Origin: Porogramme epimiltina
Taxonomy: Eukaryota; Basidiomycota; Agaricomycetes; Polyporales; Polyporaceae
Reading direction: 5' to 3'
Assembly (NCBI GenBank): GCA_900155495.1
Contig: FTLJ01000139.1
Span: 62,001 to 126,000 of the forward strand
Length of the DNA stretch: 64,000 bases
In this document: positions 1-10,596 of the stretch, one piece after another
How the letters are laid out: the number at the start of each line of letters is the position of its first letter
Position numbering within the stretch: position 1 is the stretch's first letter
The notes under the pieces: model-generated
What the model was told of the DNA's origin: nothing
The model's input: the letters and a program-made list of their open reading frames with translations, nothing else
Database searches by the model: none
Position numbers and translations under genes: made by a program

Positions 1-1
1 C

Positions 2-1166
2 GTGGAGCTATGCCTATACTATCTCACCATACGAACAATCCTGCGGAACATGAAGTCACGCAAGCGACGCCGGTCGGACGAAGTCTTTGTGGCGTTCAGC
101 ACCGTCCTCCTGTTCTTCAACACGGTGTTCGTTGTCACCCAGGCCCTATTTGGGCAGGAAATGTGGATTATACACAAGGACTATCCCAACGGGCCAAGCC
201 AATACCTGCACGACTATGCGTCGGTGTGGTACCAGACGTTCGGGACCGCCGCGTCCATCCTCCTCAATTTATTCAGTGACGCTCTGTTGGTAAGTCTCCT
301 TATGTTGACGAGAATATGCCACCGGTCATGCTCATAGAGAAAGATTTACCGTTGCTACGTCATCTGGGACAACGCCCGCGCTGTTGTCCTCCCAATCTTA
401 CTCTACCTCGCAACATTCGGTACGTCTAGCTCACATCCCCTCTCAACCCCCGAATGACCTCATTTTGCATCCGCGTTCGGCATCCGCACTCCATTCCATG
501 CAACATACACATCGCCCACACCCCTCCCGTCCTCTCCTCCCCTCGCCCCTCCCCTCGTCTCCCCCCGGGAACCAGCCCTCGGCATTGCCCAGCTCGCCGC
601 ATCCGGCGCGCCTCACACAGATTACTTCCTCGGGCGCGCGCACACTCTCGGCATCGCGTACACCACAACGCTCATCGCGCTCGAAGTAACAACGACCGCG
701 ATGATCGCCACGCGCGGCGCGCGCCTATCCCCGCGCGCCGCGGCGCTCGTCATCGAGTCCGCCGCGCCATGCACCGCGCTGGGCGCCGTATATCTTGCCG
801 CGTTCGCCGCGCACCGTGACGTCGGTGTGTTCTTCCTCTCCATCTATGTCATGTCCACGGTGCGTGCCTCCCCTCTCCTACTTTGTTCCGTGCGCGAGGT
901 ACATCGTTATGCTGACGCATTGCCCCCCGTTGACGCGCGCGCAGTGCATCTCGCCGCAGATGATCATCCTGCGCGTCGTACGCGGGCGCGCGCTCTCGCC
1001 ACACACTGATCCATCAAGTGACCTGTCGTCCACAGAGGGTCTCAGCGACGACCGTGGCGTGGAGGAGTGCGCGCAGTTCACGAGCATCGTCTCGCTCACG
1101 GTGTCGGTGGCGTCGAGTGCGTTGCCACCACCGCCGGAAGATTCGGAGCACGTCGAGGTGGTGTGA
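2..1166 (+). CDS. Seven-transmembrane protein of basidiomycete DUF6533/6534-like type, 5' truncated
   Basis: The gene enters from the left edge already in frame, so its N-terminus is missing. Exons are 2-289, 338-419, 576-859 and 945-1166, all GT-AG, with phases closing to a TGA at 1164-1166. The hallmark stretch is RKIYRCYVIWDN just after the first intron, preceded by a hydrophobic helix ending FSDALL and followed by a VVLPILLYLATF helix. Further helices follow in exon 3, and the tail is acidic and serine-rich. This helix order and the (I)YR-Y-(I/V)W motif are shared with the complete gene at 56544-58099. These proteins are abundant in Agaricomycetes and have no established function; a receptor-like role is only speculation. 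Family assignment is by pattern recognition. Confidence 0.8.
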
Positions 1167-1458
1167 TCATAACAGTGGCTTAAAATGTGGCTGAGGCGCG
1201 GGAGGGCGCGGTAGCTGCGGCCGGTGGAGTCTGCGCGCGCAGGCTGTTCGGGTGGGTGGCTGCTGTTGTTCGCGTCACTAAGGACTTGGCTGAAGATCTG
1301 CTATAGACGCTCTGTGGGATACACATGTACACGGACTACCATATCATAGATTTCTCCATAATCCCTTCTGCGATGCTGTTTGACATTTGCGACACGCGTC
1401 AACACCAAAAACGGGTGACGTCTAGGAGGAGAGCAGTCCTCACCTCTCCGTTCGGCAT

Positions 1459-1671
1459 TCAGCCCGACGTGCAGCCAGTGGGAAGCGGCGCGGGCGCGGC
1501 GTTGGGGTCGCGCTCTGCCATCGATGTCAGCATTTCCCTCACCCCCTGGCGCAGGACGAGCAAAAAGGACTTACTGATCACGATGCAGGGATCAGGGAGC
1601 GCGCTCGCAGACACGAGGGATGCGAAGACGAGGAGGACGGCGGCAGTGAGCTGTGCGGGCTTGAAGAACAT
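1459..1671 (-). CDS. Small secreted peptide precursor, 50 residues, with Kex2-type site
   Basis: The start is at 1671. Exons are 1671-1575 and 1514-1459; the 60-nt intron begins GTAAGT and ends GGCAG. Residues 1-24 form a typical signal peptide (MFFKPAQLTAAVLLVF core, then SASA). Without splicing the frame stays open but reads through a hydrophobic, intron-like segment. Splicing instead joins ATC-A to AG-CGC and creates a dibasic KR at residues 33-34, the usual recognition site of the Golgi protease Kex2. The peptide released would be RDPNAAPAPLPTGCTSG or the same without R, containing one cysteine. There is no CaaX box, so this is not a typical basidiomycete mating pheromone. The function is unknown. 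The gene call rests on signal peptide, splice sites and KR together. Confidence 0.5.
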   Translation of the reverse strand: MFFKPAQLTAAVLLVFASLVSASALPDPCIVISKSFLLVLRQGVREMLTSMAERDPNAAPAPLPTGCTSG

Positions 1672-2514
1672 TATGGTAGCGAAGGCGGTGGCTCGGATGG
1701 TGAGTCTGGAGGCCTTGGGGACTGCTTCTAGTCGATTTTATACTTCCGGTGCAGCTACCCCTCCGCGGCAAGCGATCATCTGAACCTCGTAGAATCTGGT
1801 GCCAAGACCAACTATGACAGCAACCTAGACGCTTGCTGGAGCAGCTCAGTGGGTGTATCTGCAGCTCAGAGGTCAGAGAAGCCCCGTGCGGGAACACGCT
1901 GACTGAAGAACATGCGGGTTGCTGATGCAGATCCTTAGGGCCGCAGCGCATACTTCGAGTGCGGCCTCTGATCCCCGCCATCTGGCGAGCGGAAATGTCC
2001 TCTTATCTCTACCAACAATGCCACCGGACGGAGGGAGACAGAAGAAGGCACGGGACAAGGAGGAGGCTTTTTCGTCTTTGATACCCAGAGCGGGAAGTGC
2101 ACAGCAAAGCACTGCAGAGGCAAACTGAACTACATCATTCATTTGATCTCCCAGGCCTCTATCAAATTTCGCGTTCTAGTGTCTGAGGGTATCCCTGTAC
2201 TTTTGCGTCACGACCCTAGGACAGTACAGTGGAAGCAATAAAGGCTCTGCTAACATCAAGTTCGGGTATGTCGAAAAGGTCGTCTAGCATGCGAACTGTC
2301 CATATTGATGACATACGATGACAGGATGCGCCCCAGGATGCGCTACTCGCCTCATTCTTGATCGGCTATCCACCCTTCTGCACGCATATAAAGTCATGGA
2401 GGGACCTGGCTGGGGTTCTCCACCACTGGCGGGTCCTATCATTTACGCTTCTACTTTCACCTCTTCTCCTTCTTTCTCCCCTTTCTCCACCTTCTTCCCT
2501 TCTTTCTTCCTGTC
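1672..2514. other. Intergenic region with promoter of the MARVEL-like gene
   Basis: No gene is supportable here. The right half holds a TATA box (2387-2392) and a pyrimidine-rich run at about 2455-2514 directly before the start codon of the downstream gene, a common fungal promoter layout. Confidence 0.6.
2387..2392 (+). promoter_or_regulatory. TATA box of the MARVEL-like membrane protein gene
   Basis: TATAAA lies 123 bp upstream of the ATG at 2515 and is followed by a CT-rich tract, as often seen near fungal transcription starts. Confidence 0.5.
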
Positions 2515-3320
2515 ATGGTTTCCGCGACTTACGTCTACCGCGCTGTTGTACTAGGCAAGTGCTAGTATCCACAGACTCGCCTTTTCCTTCCGCCCTAGCG
2601 CTGACCGACCAATTGCACTAGGGTTGGTGGCTGTCCTAAGCGTCGCCGTGGTCGTGTTCGGCGCAGGCACATCGGCAGCTGTGCACAGGGTCTTCGATGA
2701 GGGGTTTGTTGACTCGACCAACAAGTTTGTGTACGGCGATCTGGGAATGGCGGCGGGGATCATGGCGCTCTTGACGATCCCGGTCTTGTGCGTGGAGTCT
2801 TTTTCCTTGCCAGTCGAATTGTTGGAGTGACGAGCTCGTGCCTCAGCTTTATTTGCGATGTTGCGGGACGGGGATTGCCGGTTCTCGCCGAACTGCTTTG
2901 GTTTAGTGAGCGCTGATGGGATCATTTCGGAGTTCGAAACAGGTTACTGATACGATTACAACGCAGCGCTCCTCTCGATTCTTTTCATCGTCACCAGCGC
3001 ACTCGCCATCAAGGAGGCCAACCTGTTTTTGTCGGTCCTCGGGGATTCTTCCGGGGCCTGTGACCTACTCGAGCTTACCGACTTCATCACTCTCTGCCGC
3101 GACGCACAGCCCATTGGGCTCGCCGCAGCCGCGACGGGAGGCCTCAGTGAGTTCTTAATGGCAGATATTCTCACTCTGTGAAGTGTGAAGAGCTGATATT
3201 GACTTCATAGTGATCTTGTACATCCTCTCCTTGATCGTCATTGCATGTGTTGCGTCTAGTCGAGGGAGGTCCGGGTGGTTTGGGTCCGTTCGATCCAATA
3301 GCGATAGCGAAAAAGTTTAG
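2515..3320 (+). CDS. Four-transmembrane MARVEL-like protein, 184 residues
   Basis: Exons are 2515-2554, 2622-2787, 2847-2905, 2967-3146 and 3211-3320. The first intron is GC-AG with the donor GCAAGT; no GT donor gives an open frame there. Four hydrophobic helices lie at about residues 10-33, 47-70, 78-96 and 150-166, with the longest loop between helices 3 and 4 containing two cysteines (GACDLL and TLCRDA). The tail is short, polar and serine-rich. Four helices, two short outer loops and this size match fungal MARVEL-domain membrane proteins, which act in membrane domain organisation or trafficking. The assignment is by topology rather than strict motif. A TATA box and CT tract precede the start. 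Confidence 0.7.
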
Positions 3321-4587
3321 TAGGAGGAGCAATCCTCGGAGAAATTTGACGATGCCTCTTCATTCTGAAAATTGCTGTGCCTTCAAAGTGCGTTCGCCCA
3401 CGATAACATCCAATGCACCATCTTTCCAAGTTCACATCGGACCAGCACGTGCTACGGTATTATACAAATACAACGCGTCCCACGCAAGCCACACACCATG
3501 ATCCCAGAAAATCCAACACACCCGTTCCCGATCAGATCCGACCGCGAGTTACACCTAGATGTAAGATATGCTGTCCCTCAAGTCGTCCTGTACGCTGTCC
3601 TCCTACCCCGTCTGCGCATGTTGGAACACTGGAGGTCCGTGAGTTGCTAGCGGATATCCTCGCTCTGTAGAGAGTAAGCTGATTCTGGCATAAGAAGTGT
3701 CACCTGAGAGAGTGTGTGTGATTCGCTTACGTCTTCATGTCTCCGACAGCGTGGCCCTCCCACAGGACACCGCACCTATCCTATGACATTGACGTTCTAC
3801 GGCAGCCGGAGGATTTCGATCTCCAGTAAGACGCTGCCTATAGTTTCTTTTGGTATTTAATATACATTTGCGATCATGCACTCTATTCTGACCCGTCGTG
3901 CCGTGTCATACCTAGGCCCCATGGATTAAACACTTGTTACACGTGTCGGTATTCAGCTGGTCAGAGCGTTCCGTCAGGTAAACGCTGTTGTCTATGTGTG
4001 GCCTCATTAACACATATGATATCTGTAGAATTGTACCACCACCCGGGAGGAGAGGTCGACAGCACAGGAGAGATAGCAGGCTCGTCGCAGTCGCGCAGCG
4101 TCTCCAGTTCTCATGGACCACCCGGTGCAATCGTAGGTTTAGAGAAGACAACGGGGCATGCCGCTCGGCTAGACTTCTATCCCCTTTTATCCCTTAATTT
4201 GCACCACGCTCCTCCGCCAGAAGGTTTCATAAATAAGGCCTTCGTATGTGAAATATTGTACTCACCGGCTTCCACTAGCTCCGTCCGACGCATCCTCCTC
4301 CTTAATGCACCACATCCAGTGTGTCGAATCGTCTCCCGTGGTGTGTGGACTCATTAAGTCATGTACCCAGCAAGATGGCCCTTGTGCTCCCTCAGCCTTC
4401 CTAGTTGTCTATGAAAACCCTGTTACTCAGGAGACCGCACGTATTAGGTTTAACGTGGGCAGTTTACAGCTTTGCTTACCATAAAATGCAGACTCGGTAT
4501 CCGTAGTGTTCCCCTGTGCTCTTAAACTATCCGTCTACCCATCTATACTTTCTACAGCCGTTGCAAGAAGCTATCGTAGATACCGAC
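3321..4587. other. Intergenic stretch containing the Argonaute relic
   Basis: Apart from the Argonaute 3' relic at 3461-3626 I see no supportable gene. Short frames around 3912-4484 lack splice support and recognisable motifs. Confidence 0.55.
3461..3626 (-). pseudogene. Relic of an Argonaute 3' end (last 24 codons plus downstream flank)
   Basis: On the minus strand 3626-3555 translates to FQHAQTG, a stop, then EDSVQDDLRDSISYI and a stop. This matches the C-terminus of the Argonaute encoded at 10597-13858 (FQHAQRLWGNGVQDDLKDSMFYI) with an in-frame TAG at 3603-3605. The similarity continues past the stop codon: the block TATACAAATACAACGCG at about 3461-3477 recurs at about 10529-10545 beyond the functional gene, with a diverged stretch between. 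The copy therefore came from genomic DNA, or from a transcript that included the 3' untranslated region. Nothing of the upstream Argonaute exons is visible, so this is a truncated, inactive duplicate. Confidence 0.8.
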
Positions 4588-6006
4588 ATGATGCATCCTA
4601 CGTCTACCTCTCCCGTCACTCCAAAGCTCCCCACAGAGCTGTACAATCTCATCATTGATATCCTCGGAGACGACAAGGATCAGAGAACTGGATGTATGCC
4701 GGAGTCCACTGCCAACGCCCTAAAGAACTGCGCCCTAGCAAGCCGTCACTGGTACCCTCGGGTCATGGATAAGCTACAAGACTATTGTATAAGAATAGAC
4801 GATGCAGATTGGTTAACACACCTTGAACGGACGTTCAGTGCAACACCGAACCCCTTAGCTCGTCATATTGAAACCCTCCACCTGGGACTCCCAATTAGCC
4901 GTCAGTATTCGCCCACCAATGTTCTCACACTCCTTCCCATTCTCTTTCGTCTCGGGGTGTCTTCCATAGATACAGTAAACATATCCTTCAGCTCATGCTC
5001 ACATTATCCCGAAGGAAACACGACATGCCGTAAGGCACCCGTTTCTTTGCCTCATGTACCCCTTCACCCTCGCTTCCCTTGCATCTTCACTCCCGTATTT
5101 TCCACAGTCAAGTCCTTGCACATGTCGCATGTGACGTTCAAGAATTTCTCCGATTTCGGCAATTTCCTAAACTGCTTCAAGCGCTTGGAGGTACTGTATT
5201 GCGATTGGAAAACAGTACAGTGGACCACTTTTGGTCTTGTTCCTGGATGTATGACTCGCAAAACGGGTGGGTGCTTCCTCAGAAATCTCTTTGATTTGAG
5301 TGTATGTGCATATTATACCCCCTATGATAATCTTGATTATACTGACGATATCACTCGACTGACATGCTCAGTTAATGCAGGCTGCACATGGTGTTGAAAG
5401 CATGCTCCAAGCTCTTCCTCCAAACCGTCTACGCAAACTCCACTTAGAGTTCCTGGATCTACACAGAATAGCCTTGATTGGCGTACAGATTGACCCCACA
5501 GCTACAAATAGGAATGGTGGGGTCAATCTAAGCAAATTCACGGATCTCGACACTCTAATTATACAATGCAGGCCCATGATCGAGGATGTAAATCGTCTCC
5601 ACGAAACTCTTGCTTCATGGAAGCCAATGAGAGTATCATCTCGAACCCTTACACTCTACACGACCATGCAAGGTGTATGGGAAGGTCTTTGGGAAGGCGG
5701 GGATCTTGAAATGTCTCGTAGATATGCTGATGTAGTGGAAGAAGCCTCCACAGGTCCGTTATCTCCTTCTATTCATGATATGCTAATCCTGGGGGTCACT
5801 AACATATATTACATTATGTAACAGAACTCCCGCATATCTTTGTTAAGATATGTGTATCAAATATATCCTACAAGCTGAAAGAAAAAGAAGACGTTATTAT
5901 GAAGAATGCTCAGGGGCTTTTCCCGAAGACATCAAAACAAGGACGTCTCAAGATTGAACTAGGTGCGTTCAACTCCTCATGCGCTCTACTAGTACCTCTA
6001 TCATAG
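4588..6006 (+). CDS. F-box-like protein, 422 residues
   Basis: Exons are 4588-5301, 5381-5753 and 5825-6006; phases 0 and 1 close to a TAG at 6004-6006. The N-terminal part contains KLPTELYNLIIDILGD, followed by ALASRHWYPRVMDKL. This is the form of a degenerate F-box plus the W-x-P-x-x-x-x-L line seen in thousands of Agaricomycete F-box-like proteins. The remainder has leucine-spaced strands such as LEVLYCDWKTV and LRKLHLEFLDLH, consistent with irregular leucine-rich repeats. The probable role is a substrate adaptor of an SCF ubiquitin ligase, binding Skp1 through the F-box. Substrates cannot be inferred. Two adjacent ATGs (4588, 4591) make the start slightly ambiguous. Confidence 0.8.
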
Positions 6007-9000
6007 TTTTCCTCATTCAATTATGTATTAACCTTCAGAACACTGTCTTTAAATCCTATTAAGGCGGCTGGCGCGAGGAACTGCGCACGTACGGAGCTGC
6101 GCACGAACTCGCGTGGGCACCTCGGTCGCCGGTGCTTAGCGCTCTCCAACGTGCATTGATGAGAGCGTTTCGAACATTGAGAACCTCTTGTCCTACCCGA
6201 ACGCTGTAGCATTCGAAGAGAATGGTCCCTGATACAGGGGTACGGCCGTAGAATATCTAGCCAGGATAAGGAGCCTCCCCTCTGCCGGATTGCGGGCCTT
6301 TACGCATGGAAAACTTCATCTCGAAGAATGACAATGATGCGAGAAGTAGGCATGAGCATGTACGACGATGCAGTGCGGCGTCTGCAGATGCAGGCAGGCG
6401 GGCGGGCCGATATGTGATGATTATGGAGAAAGTCGGAGGAGACTGGGCATTACCGCATTGTGCACCTTCTAAAAGTTGAGACAAAGTCCAGACATGTAAC
6501 AAACTTTGAATTCCCCGATTAATTTGGTAGTAAAGTTGCCTGTGAAAAGGAAGCCCGGTCTGGCACGTGGCTTTTTTCACGAAACGTTTTCCATGCGTCT
6601 GGACGTCGCCGCGGCGAACGCTTTACGAAGGAGGGTCTAGGAAAATGCCTGCCATGCATGTTGGGGAACTGATCGACGGAGCTCCACAGGTCCATGACGG
6701 GCGGGCAGTGAAACGGGGCGCGCGGTTCAGGGCGACTCAGAAGGCCCCTCTAAGCTGCCGTCAGGGCATCGGTGCCCCAACCTGGCGCATCTGCAGTGTG
6801 CGTCCCCGTGACCTAGAGCGAGATTCATGCCGGCATCGCGCTCCCGAGAGACTGCGAGATTTGAGACGTGCGCGCCGGTGCCCTGCTCGGACACACCATA
6901 CCCTTACAGTCACCTACGACAGGGTCATTGACCGATGATGTTTTTCAAGCATGAGATGAGTCAATCTCGAGGACTCAAATCCGCCTCGCATTCTTTGCCC
7001 AACCCTTGTCCCTGATGACGTCGTTGTAGCCCGGGGGTTCCAACGCCAGCTTTGACAGCTGCAGTCGGGGCGCGGCGCAAGCGGCGTGTCGCCCTCTACA
7101 CGGTCGCGGCGATCAGTTCTCAGGCTCAGTGACGGCATACGTACATACTACACACGCCTTCCGGCGGGTGACTTCTGGCCTCTGTTGCGCCTGTGCCCTC
7201 ACCGCGCACCAGAGCGCTCTAGGCCCGAGTCCAAGGAGTCCAAGCCCGATGTTTCCGGTGCCACGTGGGGGCGTGCATACTGCACGGCGTCGATAAGAGC
7301 TAGGAGTGCGAAGCTAGTAGAGTGTGACTAATGTTCTTACTAGATCTGATTAAGAGCATCCTTGATCCAATAGCAGGACATTAACGACTTTAGTATCCCA
7401 TTAGGAGCGTGTATGTGGACCAGTGGTATTACTAGTGCTCACCAAATGCGCCCATCATCACTGAATTGCGGCAAATTTCGCAGCACTGCTAATTGCCATA
7501 GAAGCCTTCGATCGTCTGGCGCATATTGAGGGAAAGGAAGATGTAGTAGTAATAGTAGAAACGGACGCTTACGATAGTTCGCGTTACTTACTTTCTCTTA
7601 TCTTTGGTTTCTTATCTTTTCCCATCGGACAGCTACCTACTCACCGCACTTCTATTGGACGCTCGATAGCTTATGTAATTCACTCGTCCATACGCTCGCT
7701 CGTCTCGCCGGCACTACCTCAGCTGTCGCCTCGTCTCCACGCGCACCAGACTAAAACCCGTCCGTTCGTTCCACGTCTAGCTGCTACGTCCCTCTATACG
7801 CAAACAGAAGACGCTCTCGGAAGGTCATATTAATCGTGGCACTTGACAGCCCCCCCGAAGAAGTTCGCTTCACGAATCCCTCCGAAGTCATTGCACAAGT
7901 TTTTTCTGACATCGAGTTGGAGATACGGTGGGGGTCTCGGGTGACCGTGCTTGGAGCCTCATGGTTGCTATTTGTAGGAGCAGATGCAGAATTTTGGCGC
8001 TGACGACAAACAGGGTGAGGGCGAGATGTGGGCACTGTGTTGATTCAAACGCGAAGGCATTTCCTAGCAGAAACGCGAGCCCGGAGCCGCAGGGGAAGGG
8101 GCGGGAGACAATGGGAGGTAATGGTGGTAGCCGATGACCCACGCGCAGATGATCCGGATTGTACGTCTGTGTTATGACTCGACTGCAGTTTTCATGCAAG
8201 CTACTGGCCGTCTCTAACACGAAGGATAGTACGAGGAAGTGAGTGTCATTTGTAGCGCGAGTTACATGCATCCCCTGAGCCCTCCACAACTAACACCGCG
8301 TCCCCTCGCATCCCATAACCCCAATTGCTTCTTCCAGAACTGTAGAGTGATCTTGTGTCCGTATTCAAGGCGAAAGAGGATAAACACGTGTCACCCGTTC
8401 TAATGATGATCCTGCTCCCGAAAAGTGAGCGCTAACCGACCCATTGTGAGATCCCTCTCACTATCTCAAGTGCCCTCGATGAATCCATGCATGTTGGACA
8501 CTCTCCGAACCGGGAGTACCCTGCAAAGAGATGACCGCATCAGCTGAGAAGGAAATGTGGAGTGCATCACGACCGTATAAGAATGAGAATATGTAAACGA
8601 GGACGTGGTCGTTGAGGGAGATCAGGTTCATGTCGTGGCGTCGGGTTGAGGGGAGTCGCCGATGACATCGGGGATCACCACTGTTAGGAAAGGATCACGT
8701 ACTGGAGTATTGTCTTGGGCCAAGGCTGGATCAGATTGAGCAATGAACATGTGACAGAAAGTTGAACGATAAGCAAGGACGTACTATTGTGCACAAGATG
8801 ACACACAGTCATGGGTGCCTGTCATCCGGTGCAGGATACTGAATATACATAGGTCCCTACCACACGAAACCTGAGGAGAAAAACCACATTAGTACCAAGG
8901 TCCGATGCGTATGTATGAGTGCGTCACCCGTGTGTCATGCTGCAAGTAGTAGATTAGTTCCTTGGCATCAACGAGGACATAGGTATCGCACCGTAATCCT

Positions 9001-10596
9001 GTGGCCGCATGACTGGTATTCATAGAAACGCCTGTATCGAATACGCGAGTATTTGAGGACTGTTCTAAATAGTAATATAAGGAAACCCACCTAATATCGT
9101 AACACATTCTCCGGTAAAATGGTCGGGCGGTATAGGCAAGGGCGAGTAGCTGGAGGAGAGGAAGGGTTAACAGTGAGAAGATCGACTAGAAGGAGGACAG
9201 CAGCCACTTTATATACACATAGTGGGGGTACCTTCGACGCAACGTGTGGCCGGTGGTAGAAGCTCCGTGAACAACCGACTCGTAGGGGGCAGGACAACAT
9301 GACCCGTTCAGTGCCCCCGTCCGGCGTGACGGCTCGAGTTCTGGAAAAGCCTCAAGGCGAAATGTGGACTCTAGGCGAAAGGAAACCCAGACCCTGAAAC
9401 ACGGAAGGTGTGTGTCCAGCGCAAGGCGTATCGCGCACACGTCAACCCAAGCTTCCTTCGCGGTTGGCGATCTGCGACTGAATCAGGTGGAGCGTGCCGC
9501 TGTACTGAGGCTGCGTCCGGACATCGCGCGAGGTCGACGGCGGCGTCCATCCTGGCTCTTGGGAGCGGCGAGAAGTCTACAACCCTGAGCGGAGCGCGGC
9601 CACTCGTTAACCGCGTTGTGTACACGCCCCAGATGACGAGAACGAGGTGGTAATCATCTTAGCGAATTCGTCGACATTCGTCGGCCTATTCGAGGACATA
9701 CATGTAATGGCGCCAGCTCTGAAGTAAGCCAGATGTTGCACCCACGTGGAGTCGGCCCCCAGACACCACCGGGCCAGCCCAGAATAGGTAGTGAGCACAT
9801 GGCAGGATCGCCCGCGTTATTGACTATGCACCTTCTAGAGTTACTAATAGTGCTTGCTCTGGATTCTGCTTTCTTCGCCGAACTGCGGTTCTGAGTGGAG
9901 TGGACAGGTCGCGTCAATATGTGATTATCCAACGTCACATCTTGTCTAGATCTTCGACAGTCGACGCTTACCCCCAGGGTCCCGCTTTCTACCCCGATAG
10001 AACTATCAAGGGGCGGGCGGCAGTAGGAGGGTTTGAAGGTGAGACATGGAGATGGCTGACGAGAACAAGAACTGCTGTTGTGGAAGGGTCACATCAACAG
10101 TGGCCTCGGGCAGCGCATGCTCTTGTAAAGTTGTACCAACAACGCAGAAATGTGCGCTACTGATGGTGGTATTTGAACGTTCAAAGTGTGGCCGGACTCC
10201 GGAGAGGTCTGCACGTGGCGATACTCCTTCGATGGGCGACTGAGGCGCGTACACTGGACGCCGAAATGATATGGGCAGGCCGCAGTAACTTGTATGCCGC
10301 AGCAGCTTGTGGGTCGCAGCAGTTTGCAGTTCTCCGATCAGTCTGTGGAAAAAGCCTCGCTCCTGGGGAGAAGGCGAAGGAATAATGCGCGTGGCCGGTA
10401 GACCGTCAGCATGGTATGCCCCACGATTTATATTGGACGCATGGTCCGGCCATGGTTGCCTCTCAGTGGCGGAAGCACCCAGCTGCCTGATGTCACCACC
10501 GCTCTTCGCAAATGTACACATTCAAGTATACAAATACAACGCGTATGCATGTAAGCCGCAAGCATCCAATATATCCGTACCTCATCAGATCCGCAC
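6007..10596. other. 4.6-kb gene-poor region, nothing supportable
   Basis: Many short frames occur on both strands but none carries a recognisable motif or a chain of compatible splice sites. A minus-strand frame at 7888-8289 is hydrophobic and could be debris of a membrane protein. The block at about 10529-10596 is the 3' flank of Argonaute. I see no long terminal repeats, terminal inverted repeats or transposase motifs, but old degraded elements cannot be excluded by eye. Confidence 0.5.

Noticed and set aside
7888..8289. Minus-strand frame of 133 codons with hydrophobic stretches
   Set aside because: No clear start exon, no family motif and no splice continuation; kept only as possible gene debris.
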